This document shows positions 24,119-34,793 of a stretch of DNA of 46,865 nucleotides, piece by piece. The stretch comes from Gemmatimonadaceae bacterium (GTDB taxonomy: Bacteria > Gemmatimonadota > Gemmatimonadetes > Gemmatimonadales > Gemmatimonadaceae): the NCBI GenBank assembly GCA_025928185.1, contig JAICKA010000017.1, positions 1-46,865 on the forward strand. Direction: 5' to 3'. Position numbers and translations under genes: made by a program. Positions within the stretch are counted from its first letter, which is position 1; each line of letters begins with the position of its first letter. The notes below the pieces were generated by a model. The model searched no databases. It was not told the origin of the DNA and saw only the letters and a list, made by a program, of their open reading frames with translations.

Positions 24119-25552
24119 ATGCGCGTGAAAAAGTCACTCAGACATCGCACGGTCGCTCTGATCGTTGCTCTCGCGGCGATCGTCGCGACGCCCGTGTTGC
24201 TCTTCGCGCACGCGCATCTCCTCAAGAGTACACCCGCCGCGAACTCGCGCGTTGCCGAGTCGCCGACCGCGCTCACCCTCTGGTATTCCGAGCGGCCCGA
24301 GCTCGCGCTCACGACGCTGCAGCTCACCGACAGCTCCGGCGCGTCGTACGCGCTCGGCCCGGTGCACTACGGCGCCGAATCCGCGAGCATCATGGCCGCG
24401 ATCGCGAAGCCGCTGCCGCGCGGAACGTACACCGTCACCTGGCACACGGCGGCGTCGGATGGGCACGCGACCGAAGGCCGCTTCTCATTCACCGTCACGT
24501 CCGGCGCCGTGGCTGCACCTGGGGGTGCCGCTACGCCGGCACCTGCTGTCGTTCCACAATCTCCGCCGGCGACGGCGGGAACGAGCAAGTCCAACGCACC
24601 ACTCCAGGCGGCACCAACCGCTCCGGTGTCCGCGCCGCTCCGCTGGGCGGAATTGATCGGCGTGCTCACGCTCGTCGGAGCGATGGTGTTCCGTCTCGTG
24701 GTGCTCCCGGCAGCCGGCTGGCCGGAGAGCGTCACGCACGACGCCAGCGATCGCACGCGGCGTTTTGCCCAGGCCGCGCTGCTGCTCTTTGCCGTCACGA
24801 CGCTGATGCGGCTCGGCGGCGAGTCGACGCTCGTGCCCGATCCCACGAGCTCGCGGCTGTCGGACATGTGGACGGTGGTGCACGCCACGCGTTGGGGCAC
24901 CGGCTGGTGTGTCGGCGCGATCGGCGCGATAGTCGCCGCGGTCGGCTTGTTTGCAGCGCGTCGGGTGCACTCGGGTTGGTTCGCCGCAGCCATCGGCGTG
25001 ATCGCGATTGCCGCGAGCGAGTCGATCACCGGCCACGCCGGCGCGTCATCGCGGTCGGCGCTCGCCATCGCGACCGACGTCGCCCACGTGCTCGCGGGGG
25101 GCGGCTGGCTTGGCGGCTTGACCGTCGTGCTGCTCTGCGGATTGCCTGCGCTGCCGTCGGTCAACGAAACGGAGCGTCCTGCGGCAGGTTCGCGGCTCGT
25201 GCGAGCCTATCACAGCTCGGCCGTCGAATGCGTGGTGCTCGTGCTCATCACCGCGGTGATCGGCGCGTGGCTGCGGCTCACCGCGTTCAGCGATCTCTGG
25301 GCGACGCATTACGGAACGATCCTCCTGATCAAGATCGCGCTCGTCATCGTCGTGCTGCTGTTCGGTCTCTTCCACTGGAAGCGCGTCGTCACCGTGGATT
25401 GGGAAGAATCCACGCGCCCGCGATTCGCGCGAAGCGCTGCCGTGGAGCTGCTCGTCGGCGCGCTGGTCGTTGGCGCCAGCGCCGCGCTTATCTCGACGGC
25501 GCTGCCGACGGCTGCCGTGCCGCCAGTGCCGGCCGTAATGGAAGCGCCGTAG
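24119..25552 (+). CDS. CopC-CopD fusion, copper resistance/uptake protein
   Basis: The 477-residue protein starts with a signal sequence ending at FA just before HAHL, leaving His at the mature N-terminus. Residues 31-127 are a CopC cupredoxin-like domain whose Cu(II) ligands are retained: His31 or His33, Asp114 and His116 (SDGH). A Pro/Ala-rich linker (130-172) leads to a CopD membrane domain with about eight helices, carrying conserved histidines such as His306 (TGHAG) and His323 (AHVLAGGGW). CopC binds copper outside the membrane and CopD is thought to move it across. The start at 24119 is chosen for the signal peptide; an ATG at 24115 is in another frame. Confidence 0.93.
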   Translation: MRVKKSLRHRTVALIVALAAIVATPVLLFAHAHLLKSTPAANSRVAESPTALTLWYSERPELALTTLQLTDSSGASYALGPVHYGAESASIMAAIAKPLPRGTYTVTWHTAASDGHATEGRFSFTVTSGAVAAPGGAATPAPAVVPQSPPATAGTSKSNAPLQAAPTAPVSAPLRWAELIGVLTLVGAMVFRLVVLPAAGWPESVTHDASDRTRRFAQAALLLFAVTTLMRLGGESTLVPDPTSSRLSDMWTVVHATRWGTGWCVGAIGAIVAAVGLFAARRVHSGWFAAAIGVIAIAASESITGHAGASSRSALAIATDVAHVLAGGGWLGGLTVVLLCGLPALPSVNETERPAAGSRLVRAYHSSAVECVVLVLITAVIGAWLRLTAFSDLWATHYGTILLIKIALVIVVLLFGLFHWKRVVTVDWEESTRPRFARSAAVELLVGALVVGASAALISTALPTAAVPPVPAVMEAP

Positions 25553-25565
25553 CCGCTCCGCCGAG

Positions 25566-26354
25566 CTAAGGCGCGCCCGGCGAGGGCGTGCTGGCGACGT
25601 CGACGTCGATCGTCAGGGTGACTCCGTTCCACGTCTGACTGACGTTGAATGCACCTTGCCAGATTCCCGCGTAGCTCAAGCCGAGCTCCGACGGCGTCAC
25701 GTTCGGCGTAAATCCCTGGCTGCTCGACACCCAGAACGGCGGCGCATCGGAGCGGCCGGCTGCGGCGTAGGCGTCGCTCGCCGCGGTGTAGAACGTGGGC
25801 GCGTTCGCCTTGTCGGTGTAGATGCCCGGTCGAAAATGTCCGTCGGCGAGGATGCCGCCCAGCCACGAGCGCACGTACTCGAGCAGCGCCGGTGCGACCA
25901 TCTGGACGTGTTCAATATCCAGAAAGATGATACTCTGATCGGGAAATCCGTCGGTGCGCATCCGGTTCGCCGCGTCCGCCGCTTCGGTCGACCCTTGCCC
26001 ATCCGTGAGCAGCGTCGCCGAGCAGGTGGGAAGCGTTGCCGCATTGGCGCCCGGAATCTGCGACCAGTCCTGCTGGCCGACGTAGATCGCCGCGACTCCC
26101 CAGCCCATCGTTGCGAGCGTTTTATAACGACCGTCCCACGAGTGATCGCGGCGGCAGGGTGCGTTGAGGTAGTAGCCGACCCAGCGGTAGGGCGAGGCCG
26201 GATGCTTCCACGCCTGCATCGCACTGTCGCCCGGATAGTGTCCGATGTCGAAGCCGGGGTACGAATGGGCGGTGTCGGTGCCCGGCATCGGCGTCACCGG
26301 CGCCGGTGCGGTGCTCGCGGAGGATCCCGCGCACGCGGCCAGACCCGCCATCAC
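25566..26354 (-). CDS. DUF1906 (Rv2525c-like, GH25-related) putative lipoprotein
   Basis: The mature part (about 235 residues) is a TIM-barrel of the DUF1906/glycoside-hydrolase-like group: GFDIGHYPG at strand 1, GYYLNAPCR, IFLDIEHVQM with acidic residues at strand 4 positions, GIYTDKANAP and IWQGAF near the end. Such proteins may bind or cut cell-wall sugars. GLAACAG at the N-terminus is a good lipobox. With start GTG 26354 or ATG 26351 the signal peptide is too short. An in-frame CTG at 26411, overlapping the VWA stop as CTGA, would give a basic n-region and full hydrophobic core, so the true start may be there. Activity unproven. Confidence 0.82.
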   Translation of the reverse strand: MMAGLAACAGSSASTAPAPVTPMPGTDTAHSYPGFDIGHYPGDSAMQAWKHPASPYRWVGYYLNAPCRRDHSWDGRYKTLATMGWGVAAIYVGQQDWSQIPGANAATLPTCSATLLTDGQGSTEAADAANRMRTDGFPDQSIIFLDIEHVQMVAPALLEYVRSWLGGILADGHFRPGIYTDKANAPTFYTAASDAYAAAGRSDAPPFWVSSSQGFTPNVTPSELGLSYAGIWQGAFNVSQTWNGVTLTIDVDVASTPSPGAP

Positions 26355-26407
26355 CGCGGCGACACCGAGCCGGATCAGCGCCCGCGTAGTGCCGCGAGCG
26401 CGCGCGA

Positions 26408-27688
26408 TCAGCTCACCTTGCGCGTCTTGCGCTTGAGGAAGTCCATGAGAATGAACTGTCCCAGCGTCATCGTCGATGTGAAGTATGCTTTCCCCCGGCT
26501 GATCTCGGACACGCGCTTCACGAACTCGACGAGCGCGCGGTCGCGCGCCAGCATGAACGTGTTGATCATGATCCCCGCGCGCCGGCAGCTCGCGACTTCC
26601 TTGATCGTCTGCGCGATCACCGTTGCGTCGAGCCCGAACGAGTTCTTGTAGATCTGGCCGTTCGGCATCGTCAACGCGCTCGGCTTGCCGTCGGTGATCA
26701 TGATGATCTGACGCATGTCCTTCTTCTGACCCATGAGCAACCGCCGGGCCAGCTTGAGTCCTTCGGCCGTGTTCGTGTGATACGGACCGACCTGCGCCGT
26801 GGCGAGTGTGGCGAGCGGAATTTCCTCGGCCGAATCGTGGAACAGCACGACCTTGAGCGTGTCGCCGGGGAATTGCGTGCGGATGAGGTGCGTGAGCGCG
26901 AGCGCGACCTTCTTGGCGGGCGTGAATCGGTCCTCGCCATACAGGATCATCGAGTGCGAGCAGTCGAGCATCAGCACCGTCGCGCACGACGACCGGTACT
27001 CGGCCTGTCGCACCATCAGGTCGCTGTAGTCGAGGTCCATCGGCACCTCGATCTTGCCCGTGCGCGCCAGCGAGTTCTTGAGCGTCTCGTTGACGTCGAT
27101 GTTCAGCACGTCGCCGAATTCGTACTGCTTGCTCCAGCCGTCGGACTCGATGCCGGTGGCGAGATACGCCGTGTCGTGGCTGCCGAAGCTCGACTTGCCG
27201 AGCGATCCGATCAGGTTTCGTAAACTCTTATAGCCGAGGAAGTCGATGCCCTTCTCGGTGAGATTGAACTGCACGTCGCGCGCGGCCGCCTTGGCGAGAC
27301 TGCCCGGTCCCGTCACGGGCTGGTGGCCTGCCGGCATCTGCGGTGCGTTCTGGATGTTGAGGTAGCCCTCTTCCATGAGGCGCTGCACGAGCTGATCGAG
27401 CAGCTGCGCGAGCTTGGCCTGACCTGCCTCGTCGTCGCCGCCGCGGAGCGCCTCGAGCATCTCGGGCGTGAACTGGCCGCTCTCCATCAGCGCGTCGAGA
27501 ATTGCCTGCTTGAGCGCCTCGAGCGAGCGATCCCCCGGGTCGCCACCCGTCCAGTCGTAGTAGGAGTTGCTGTCGCCGCCGGCGAAGCCGGATTGCAGGA
27601 GGAAATCGGCGAGCTTGTCGAGCAGCGCTTGCAGATCGACGGCGTCGGCGAGCTCGGGGCTGAACTTGGTGTACGTGTGGAAGCGCAT
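26408..27688 (-). CDS. VWA domain protein, likely partner of a MoxR-like AAA+ ATPase
   Basis: The 426-residue cytoplasmic protein has an acidic helical N-terminal half (about 10-110) and a C-terminal von Willebrand A domain. The metal site MIDAS is complete: Asp242, Ser244 and Ser246 in LDCSHSM, a Thr near 305-307, and Asp333 in ITDGKPS. Proteins of this kind act with MoxR/RavA or chelatase-type ATPases as co-chaperones or insertases. The AAA+ gene at 33142-34605 is the natural candidate, though it lies about 5.5 kb away. A strong AAGGAG (27696-27701) sits 7 bp before the ATG. The stop overlaps the possible CTG start of the DUF1906 gene. Confidence 0.9.
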   Translation of the reverse strand: MRFHTYTKFSPELADAVDLQALLDKLADFLLQSGFAGGDSNSYYDWTGGDPGDRSLEALKQAILDALMESGQFTPEMLEALRGGDDEAGQAKLAQLLDQLVQRLMEEGYLNIQNAPQMPAGHQPVTGPGSLAKAAARDVQFNLTEKGIDFLGYKSLRNLIGSLGKSSFGSHDTAYLATGIESDGWSKQYEFGDVLNIDVNETLKNSLARTGKIEVPMDLDYSDLMVRQAEYRSSCATVLMLDCSHSMILYGEDRFTPAKKVALALTHLIRTQFPGDTLKVVLFHDSAEEIPLATLATAQVGPYHTNTAEGLKLARRLLMGQKKDMRQIIMITDGKPSALTMPNGQIYKNSFGLDATVIAQTIKEVASCRRAGIMINTFMLARDRALVEFVKRVSEISRGKAYFTSTMTLGQFILMDFLKRKTRKVS

Positions 27689-27751
27689 GGCGACTCTCCT
27701 TCCGCGAAGAATACCCCGCGGGGGAGGGAAGTGCCATGCGCCAGATCGCCG

Positions 27752-30445
27752 CTATTCTGCGCGGAGCGTCACGACCGGATCGACGCGCGATGCGCGCCAG
27801 GCGGGGATGAGGCAGGCGAGGGCGCCGAGCACGGTGAGCAGCGCTGCCGCTGTCAACAGCACGGTCGGATCGTAAGTACCAACGCCGTACAGCAGTGACT
27901 GAATTGCGCGCGCGAGGAGCAACGCGCTGACGATGCCTATGACAATGCCCACCGCGACGACGCGCAGTCCGCTGGCCACGATCAGCTCCATGATATTCGC
28001 GGAGCGTGCGCCGAGTGCGATGCGGACGCCTATCTCGTGCGCGCGCTGACTGACGCCGTACGCGACGACGCTGTAGATGCCGATCGCCGCGATGATGACG
28101 GCGAGTGCGGCGAGCGCGGAGAACAGCTCGGCGCCGAGGCGCCACGGACGCGTTTGGGGTTCGAGAGCCGCGTTCATGCTGCTGACGTACGTAGCGTCGG
28201 AACTCGGGAGCACCTTCGCAATGACGCGCCGTGCCTCGGTCGCAATCATACCGAAGTGCGCCGGATCGCCACGGATGAGGATCGCGCTCGGATTCGTGAA
28301 CTTCGCCTGGTCGAGCGGCAAGTAATAGCGGAAGGTCTCGTCTTCAACGAGCTCCCACTGATGGCTATCGGCTGCGACGCCGACCACTGTCGTGCAAGGC
28401 TCGCTCGTTTCGCCGACGATCAGACACTTGCCGATGGGCGATTGGCCGGGCCACGCCGCGCGGGCGAACGCCTGGCTGACCACCGCTACCGGCACGCTGC
28501 CGCGCCGGTCACTTTCGCGAAATCCGCGGCCACTTAGTACAGCGATGCCAGCGGTCGCGAGGTAGGTCGGCGAGACCGAAGTCACCGTCGGGTACGTCTG
28601 ACCAACGTGAAATGCCGAGTCCTGTCGGGCGAGATATGTCGGCGCATATCTGAAGCCACGCATTGGCAGCATGTCGGTCAGCGCGATCGATCGAACGCCC
28701 GGCGCACGTGCGAGTGCTTCGACAAGTCGAGGAAGGGTTTGAGCCACGACAGTATCGTGGCGTGCGCCGTCGCTGAATCCCGGACTGACCAGCAGCAGTT
28801 CGTCTTTTGCGTATCCGATGTCGATCGCATCGAGATTTTGCAGACTCCGGACGAATAGCCCGGCTCCGACGAGTAGCACGACCGAGAGCGCCGCCTGCAC
28901 GATCAACAGAGTCGAGCGCGCGCCGCGCGCGCCCCGATGGCCGGCCCGAGCGCCATCGCGCAACCCGCGAACCGGATCGATGCTGAGCGCACCGAAGGCA
29001 GGGGCGAGACCTGCAACGATTCCGGCCAACAACGCGCCGGCCGCGCACGCCGTGATCCAGTGCGTCGTCACCACGCCACCCGCCCAATTGATGCGTGGGA
29101 AGAGCAGGCGACGCAGCGCCAACCCACCCCAGTCACCGAGCAGCAGTGAGGCAGCTCCTGCCAGCACCGCCAGCAGCACGCTCTCGGTCATGAGTTGGCC
29201 GATGAGCCGACCGGCCGACACGCCAAGTGCGCGACGGATTGCGATCTCGCGCTGTCGCCGCGCCGCTCGAAGCAGCAGCAGATTGGCGACATTGGCGCAC
29301 GCGATCAGGAACACGATTAGCGCGACGCCGGCGATGCGGGTCGAAATCGTCGCTTCCTTGCTCGGCTTAGCCGGGCCCTGGGCCTCGACGAGCGGACCCA
29401 TGAGCATTTTCGTGAGCGTATCCGGCTTGCCTTGAAGCAGAGCCTTCTCGGCGCGTAGAGCCGCGCCGCCCTTTGCGTCGAGAAGTTGCTCGGCGTTTGG
29501 ATTCCGTACTCTCGCAAAAGCACGCAGGTAATTGCCGGTTCCCTGGTACCACGGCGTGCGACGATTGCTCTTGTTGACGAAATTACCGAGCGGCGTCCAG
29601 AGGTCAGCGCGATTGAGATCGAGGCCCGTAAAGTCCGGCGATGCGACACCGATGACCGTGAATTGCCGGCCACTGACACTGAGGCGTTGACCCAACGCGG
29701 ATGGCGAACGCTGATAGAGGCGATCCCACAGGGGGTCGCTGATCACGACCACGGGTGCTGCACTCTCGACGTGATCCTCATCCGGGGCGAAGAAGCGGCC
29801 CTCCAAAGGCCGGAGCCCGAGCACCGCAAAGTAGCTGGCGTTTGCATAGCTGAGCCTCGCCGAGCCGGCATTCACACCGGTGCGCAACTCGACGGAGTCA
29901 CTCGGCGTGTACAGCGCGATAGGTGTTAGCGGCAGCGCCTGCTGAATTGCGTGATAGTTTGGATAGTTGAACGAGGCGAAGGCGGATGCTCCCATCGTTC
30001 GCTTTCCAGTCAGCGAAATCGAGTAACCCTGATCGATGTACAACCTCCGCACGGAATCCGGATCCGGCACACCGGCGGGCGGCCGTACGAAGACTCGATC
30101 GAGGACCGAATACACCGCCGCATTCACGCCGAGACCCAACGCCAGCGTTACCACGACTGCTGCGGTGAATCCGGGTTCGCGACGCAACCCGCGCCACGCG
30201 TACCACAGATCCTGCCGCATGCGATCGAGCCAGCCGAGCGCCGTCATGCGACGAACCTCCTCGCGATAGTAGGTCTGATTGCCGAACGCGCGTCGCGCGT
30301 CATCGTGCGGGGTGGCCGACTGGCGTGACAACGCCTGCGTCTCGAGCTCGACGTGAAACTGCATCTCGTCGCGCAGCTCGTCGTCGTATGCGTTTCCGCG
30401 CACCAGCACGCGCAGCCGATGCAATAGTCCGTCGACCAATGACAT
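27752..30445 (-). CDS. ADOP-type ABC transporter permease (MacB/FtsX duplicated)
   Basis: The 897-residue membrane protein has the ADOP layout. An N-terminal soluble extension (LRDEMQFHVELET, RRAFGN, REEVRRMTALGWLDRMRQDL) precedes a first membrane helix near 95-118. Then come a MacB-type periplasmic domain, three helices of an FtsX domain around 375-490, a linker helix, a second periplasmic domain and a second FtsX triplet at about 780-890 ending RASRVDPVVTLRAE. ADOP permeases lack an adjacent ATPase, as here, and are abundant in Acidobacteriota and Gemmatimonadota. Substrate is unknown; peptides or small toxic compounds are plausible by analogy with MacB. It follows the padR gene by 7 bp. 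Confidence 0.95.
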   Translation of the reverse strand: MSLVDGLLHRLRVLVRGNAYDDELRDEMQFHVELETQALSRQSATPHDDARRAFGNQTYYREEVRRMTALGWLDRMRQDLWYAWRGLRREPGFTAAVVVTLALGLGVNAAVYSVLDRVFVRPPAGVPDPDSVRRLYIDQGYSISLTGKRTMGASAFASFNYPNYHAIQQALPLTPIALYTPSDSVELRTGVNAGSARLSYANASYFAVLGLRPLEGRFFAPDEDHVESAAPVVVISDPLWDRLYQRSPSALGQRLSVSGRQFTVIGVASPDFTGLDLNRADLWTPLGNFVNKSNRRTPWYQGTGNYLRAFARVRNPNAEQLLDAKGGAALRAEKALLQGKPDTLTKMLMGPLVEAQGPAKPSKEATISTRIAGVALIVFLIACANVANLLLLRAARRQREIAIRRALGVSAGRLIGQLMTESVLLAVLAGAASLLLGDWGGLALRRLLFPRINWAGGVVTTHWITACAAGALLAGIVAGLAPAFGALSIDPVRGLRDGARAGHRGARGARSTLLIVQAALSVVLLVGAGLFVRSLQNLDAIDIGYAKDELLLVSPGFSDGARHDTVVAQTLPRLVEALARAPGVRSIALTDMLPMRGFRYAPTYLARQDSAFHVGQTYPTVTSVSPTYLATAGIAVLSGRGFRESDRRGSVPVAVVSQAFARAAWPGQSPIGKCLIVGETSEPCTTVVGVAADSHQWELVEDETFRYYLPLDQAKFTNPSAILIRGDPAHFGMIATEARRVIAKVLPSSDATYVSSMNAALEPQTRPWRLGAELFSALAALAVIIAAIGIYSVVAYGVSQRAHEIGVRIALGARSANIMELIVASGLRVVAVGIVIGIVSALLLARAIQSLLYGVGTYDPTVLLTAAALLTVLGALACLIPAWRASRVDPVVTLRAE

Positions 30446-30452
30446 CTGACGC

Positions 30453-30797
30453 TCAGGCCTTGCCCATCACGCGCGCGATCGCCGCCGTGACCCGCTCGTA
30501 ATCGGACGACTTCGCCTCGAGCCGCTTTCGGCCCGCGCGCGTGATCGTGTAGTACCGCGCCTGGCGCTTCGTCGGCGTCTCCGCCCAGCGCACCGTCACC
30601 CAGCCTTTGTTGAGCAAACGCTCGAGCGCGGGATACAGCGATCCCTGCTCGACGCGCAAAATGCCGTCGGACGACTTCGCGATGTGCTGCGCGATTGCGT
30701 ACCCGTGCAGCGATCCGAGCGTCAGCGTGCGAAGGATCAGCATGTCGAGCGTGCCGGGCTGCAACTCGCTGCGCGACGATGGCGCCGGGTCGGGCAT
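30453..30797 (-). CDS. PadR family transcriptional regulator
   Basis: The 114-residue protein is a PadR winged-helix regulator of the short type. It shows LDMLILRTLTLGSLHGYAIAQ (recognition region 17-37), LRVEQGSLYPALERLLNKGW (47-66) and the wing with KRQARYYTITRAGRKRLE. It is co-transcribed with the ADOP permease directly downstream, a constant pairing in this family. It probably represses its own operon through the palindrome at 30821-30841, which overlaps the likely -10 region. The effector is not known. Confidence 0.95.
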   Translation of the reverse strand: MPDPAPSSRSELQPGTLDMLILRTLTLGSLHGYAIAQHIAKSSDGILRVEQGSLYPALERLLNKGWVTVRWAETPTKRQARYYTITRAGRKRLEAKSSDYERVTAAIARVMGKA

Positions 30798-30820
30798 GGA
30801 CGTACCGGAAGATTGTCTGG

Positions 30821-30841
30821 ATGTGTAGTTAAACTACATAT
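30821..30841. promoter_or_regulatory. Palindromic operator upstream of padR
   Basis: TGTAGTTAAACTACA at 30824-30838 is a perfect 15-bp palindrome, extended by AT on both sides after one mismatch. It lies 27-41 bp upstream of the padR start and overlaps the downstream end of the presumed -10 box. The TGTAGT/ACTACA half-site is the type bound by winged-helix repressors. Autoregulation by PadR is inferred. Confidence 0.75.
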
Positions 30842-30865
30842 GTATCGACCGGCGGCGCGCGTCAA
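30837..30865 (-). promoter_or_regulatory. Candidate promoter of the padR-ADOP operon
   Basis: On the minus strand TTGACG (30860-30865) and CATATG (30837-30842) are 17 bp apart. The -35 box matches 5 of 6 positions; the -10 box is weak. The palindromic operator overlaps the -10 box. Confidence 0.4.
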
Positions 30866-30910
30866 CCCCGAAGCGTAGATTCAGAGACTTCGGACGCCAG
30901 CGGCGGTCTC

Positions 30911-32002
30911 GTGTATTCCACCTGCATCTTCTGCCACGCCTCGCTCGGCGCGAATGACGCCATCGAGCATTTTCCCGTCGGTCGCCGCCTCGCGTTCGAC
31001 GCTGCGCTCGGGCGGCTCTGGGCCGTTTGCCGCAAATGCGGGCGGTGGAACCTCTCGCCGCTCGAGGAACGCTGGGAAGCAATCGAGGAATGCGCACGCC
31101 TGTTCGCCGGCACGCGCCTGCGCGCCTCGACCGACAATATCGGGCTCGCCCGCGTCGCCGACCGCGTGGAGCTGGTGCGCATCGGATCGCCGCTGCGGCC
31201 TGAGATGGCCGCCTGGCGCTATGGCGACCAGTTCGGCCGGCGTCGCATCAGACATCTCGTATACACCGGTATCGGAGCGGCGGCGCTGACCGGCCTCTAT
31301 GTCGTTGGTCCGGGCACGGGCATGCTCGCGGGCTCCCTGTATCCGCTCCTCAGAGTGGCGACGTGGGCGGTAGCGTTCCGCCAGCAGCAACGGATGCAGG
31401 CGCGGATTCCACTGCCCGACCGCAGTCGGCCGGTGCTGATTCGCCCGAGCGCGATCGCACGCGTCTCGATCTCCCGGATCGGATCCGAGTGGGCGCTGCG
31501 CGTTCCGATGCAGGGGAGCGATGCCGCCCCGGATCGCCGCTCCAGGGCGCGCTTCCTCCGTGTGCCGCAGTTCGGCGAGGAGCGGGAATCGATAATCAAG
31601 TTGATGGGTGACGATGCGCTCCGCGCCGCCGCGATGATCCTGCCGGCCGTCAATTCCGCCGGCGCGAACCGCTCGGAGGTCAGCGCGGCTGCCCAGCTCA
31701 TCGAGCAGACGGGCACCGCGGTGTCGCTGTTCGATCGCTACGCGCCTCGCGAGAGGCCGCGCTGGAAGGACAACGAGGTGCCCGGCCGGGCGCTGTCGGC
31801 GCTGCCGCGCGAAGCTGCACTCGCCCTGGAGATGGCGACGCACGAAGACGCCGAACGGCGCGCGCTCGAGGGCGAGCTGGCACTGCTGGAAGCAGCGTGG
31901 CGCGACGCCGAGGAAGTCGCGTCGATTGCAGATCAAATGTTCGTCCCGGATACGGTCAACGAACGGCTGAAGGATCTGAAGCGCCGCGGCGACGACCGCT
32001 GA
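30911..32002 (+). CDS. Hypothetical membrane protein with N-terminal zinc-ribbon-like motif
   Basis: The 363-residue product starts at GTG 30911 with weak ribosome-binding sequence. Cys5-x2-Cys8 and Cys40-x2-Cys43 look like a treble-clef or zinc-ribbon knuckle pair. A hydrophobic stretch at about 120-148 (IGAAALTGLYVVGPGTGML) is the only membrane segment. The rest is soluble and Arg-rich, with a charged helix near the C-terminus (about 305-350). I do not recognise a family. It is divergent from padR and converges with the cytidylate kinase gene, with 1 bp between stops. Coding is supported by length, codon pattern and the paired cysteines. A metal or nucleic-acid-binding role would be speculation. 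Confidence 0.75.
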   Translation: MYSTCIFCHASLGANDAIEHFPVGRRLAFDAALGRLWAVCRKCGRWNLSPLEERWEAIEECARLFAGTRLRASTDNIGLARVADRVELVRIGSPLRPEMAAWRYGDQFGRRRIRHLVYTGIGAAALTGLYVVGPGTGMLAGSLYPLLRVATWAVAFRQQQRMQARIPLPDRSRPVLIRPSAIARVSISRIGSEWALRVPMQGSDAAPDRRSRARFLRVPQFGEERESIIKLMGDDALRAAAMILPAVNSAGANRSEVSAAAQLIEQTGTAVSLFDRYAPRERPRWKDNEVPGRALSALPREAALALEMATHEDAERRALEGELALLEAAWRDAEEVASIADQMFVPDTVNERLKDLKRRGDDR

Positions 32003-32003
32003 A

Positions 32004-32642
32004 TCAGCGCTGCACCGTTACCCCGAGCACGCGACTCGCCGCGTCGAGCACCAGCGCCGCCGCGCCGTCCATTCCGAGCCACGCCGTGTTCACGCACACG
32101 TGGTAGTTCTCGTGCGCCAGCCAGCTCCGGTTCCAGTGGCGCTTCACGTATTGCTCGCGCTGCCGGTTCGTGTCGTGCACCCGGCGCTCCGCTTCGACGG
32201 CGTCGATGCCGAACTTCTCCATCGCGTACCGCCGCAGCGCGCCGCGCGTCGCGTAGCAGAACACGTGCAGCGCGTCCGAGCGCTCCGCCAGGAGACACTG
32301 CGCGCCACGCCCGACGAACACCGCTGGTCCAGTCTGCACCGCCTCCTCGATCACGCGCTTCGTCACCGCGACGATCCGCTCGTCCGTCGTCTCGACCGGA
32401 CCGGCCGGCACGGGCGGCATCACCTCCGGCGATCCGAGCGACAGCGCCTCGGCGATCCGCTCGACGATCGACGGCACGCGCTCCTCCTGCGCGCTCACTT
32501 CCGCCGGCGTCAGCCCGGAGCGCTGCGCGATCGCGTCGACCAGCGCGTTGTCGAACAACGACCAGCCGAGCGCCGACGCGACGCGCTCCGCCACCTCGGA
32601 CCCGCCCGAACCGTACATCCGCGAGATCGTGATGACCGGCAT
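32004..32642 (-). CDS. Cytidylate kinase-like family protein (AAK6/Cytidylate_kin2)
   Basis: The 212-residue protein begins MPVITISRMYGSGGSEVAER, the glycine-rich start of the cytidylate-kinase-2 family, a P-loop relative with the GSGGSE version of the nucleotide loop. Further family blocks are FDNALVDAIAQRSGL at about 30-44, VFVGRGAQCLLAER near 108-121 and RQREQYVKRHW near 163-173. It may phosphorylate CMP or another small substrate; true CMP kinases are usually a different subgroup, so the substrate is open. The ATG overlaps the GNAT stop as TGATG, so the two are translationally coupled. The in-frame extension to 32792 would run into the GNAT gene. Confidence 0.9.
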   Translation of the reverse strand: MPVITISRMYGSGGSEVAERVASALGWSLFDNALVDAIAQRSGLTPAEVSAQEERVPSIVERIAEALSLGSPEVMPPVPAGPVETTDERIVAVTKRVIEEAVQTGPAVFVGRGAQCLLAERSDALHVFCYATRGALRRYAMEKFGIDAVEAERRVHDTNRQREQYVKRHWNRSWLAHENYHVCVNTAWLGMDGAAALVLDAASRVLGVTVQR

Positions 32643-33141
32643 CAGTCGGCTCTGCTCACGGCCGCGCCGAGTGCGCGACGTCGCACGTGCTCCACGATCT
32701 GAAAGCCCAACGCCGTCCACGCCTGTTCGGCCGCGGCGGACGACGGCGAATTGTGCAGGCGCATCTCGTCGATCCCACGTTCGGCGCACCACGATTCCGC
32801 AGTGGCGAGCAGCGCGCGGAGCACGCCGCGGTGCCGCTCCTCCGGCCGCACGTAGACCGACGACACGTAGCAGTAGTGTTCTGGAAAGAGCAGCGGTGAC
32901 CCGGCCGAATCGACGCAGCGCAGAATGCCGACGATGCGCGAGTCGCGTTCGGCCACGAAAATCGTTTCGTGCGGCGACCGGAGCTGCGCCGCGTACAGCT
33001 CGAATGCGCGATCGACCGCGTCGTCTCGCAGGCGACCGTAAACCGGATGATCGCCGTATTCGCGGAGCAGCGCGATGCGCAGCTCGACGACCGTAGAGAG
33101 GTCATCGAGCCGCGCCCGCCGCACCGAGAGTGCGGACGGCA

Positions 33142-33142
<1 letters not shown>
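32642..33142 (-). CDS. GNAT family N-acetyltransferase
   Basis: The 166-residue protein has the GNAT fold: LSVRRARLDDLSTVVELR at the start, SSVYVRPEERHRGVLRALL around 92-110 with the acetyl-CoA binding loop, and AWTALGF near 142-148. The closest general type is a small-molecule or peptide N-acetyltransferase; the substrate is not evident. The ATG at 33142 overlaps the AAA+ stop as TGATG; a GTG one codon earlier is also possible. Its stop overlaps the cytidylate kinase start in the same way, so three unrelated activities form one tight unit with the ATPase. Confidence 0.92.
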
Positions 33143-34605
<1,463 letters not shown>

Positions 34606-34694
34606 CTGGGACTCCTGATTCCGAACGATACCGGTTCTGCTGCAATCAAGGCGCCGTGACGGCAGGGGCGCAAGAGCGGGGGAGCGGATGAACG

Positions 34695-34734
34695 GTGGAA
34701 CGGAGGAACGGTGGAACGGTGGAACGGTGGAACG
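34695..34734. repeat. Tandem octamer array GTGGAACG, five units
   Basis: Five head-to-tail 8-bp units: GTGGAACG, GAGGAACG, then three more GTGGAACG. A further partial unit lies upstream. The array sits between the AAA+ gene and the molybdopterin oxidoreductase. Its core GGAACG is the reverse complement of the core of the second array. Confidence 0.9.
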
Positions 34735-34793
34735 ACTGAAGCCTGCAATCTGGCGTCTGGGTAGTTCGCGTTCCGCCGTTCAAGCGAAGCGCC

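Noticed and set aside
23467-25569. A 700-codon plus-strand frame overlapping NiCoT and copCD
   Set aside because: It spans two well-supported genes in another frame and on the opposite strand of one of them; Arg-rich low complexity.
30881-31936. Minus-strand 351-codon frame opposite the zinc-ribbon gene
   Set aside because: The plus-strand frame has the paired cysteines, a clean membrane helix and balanced composition, so it is preferred; the minus frame is Arg-rich.
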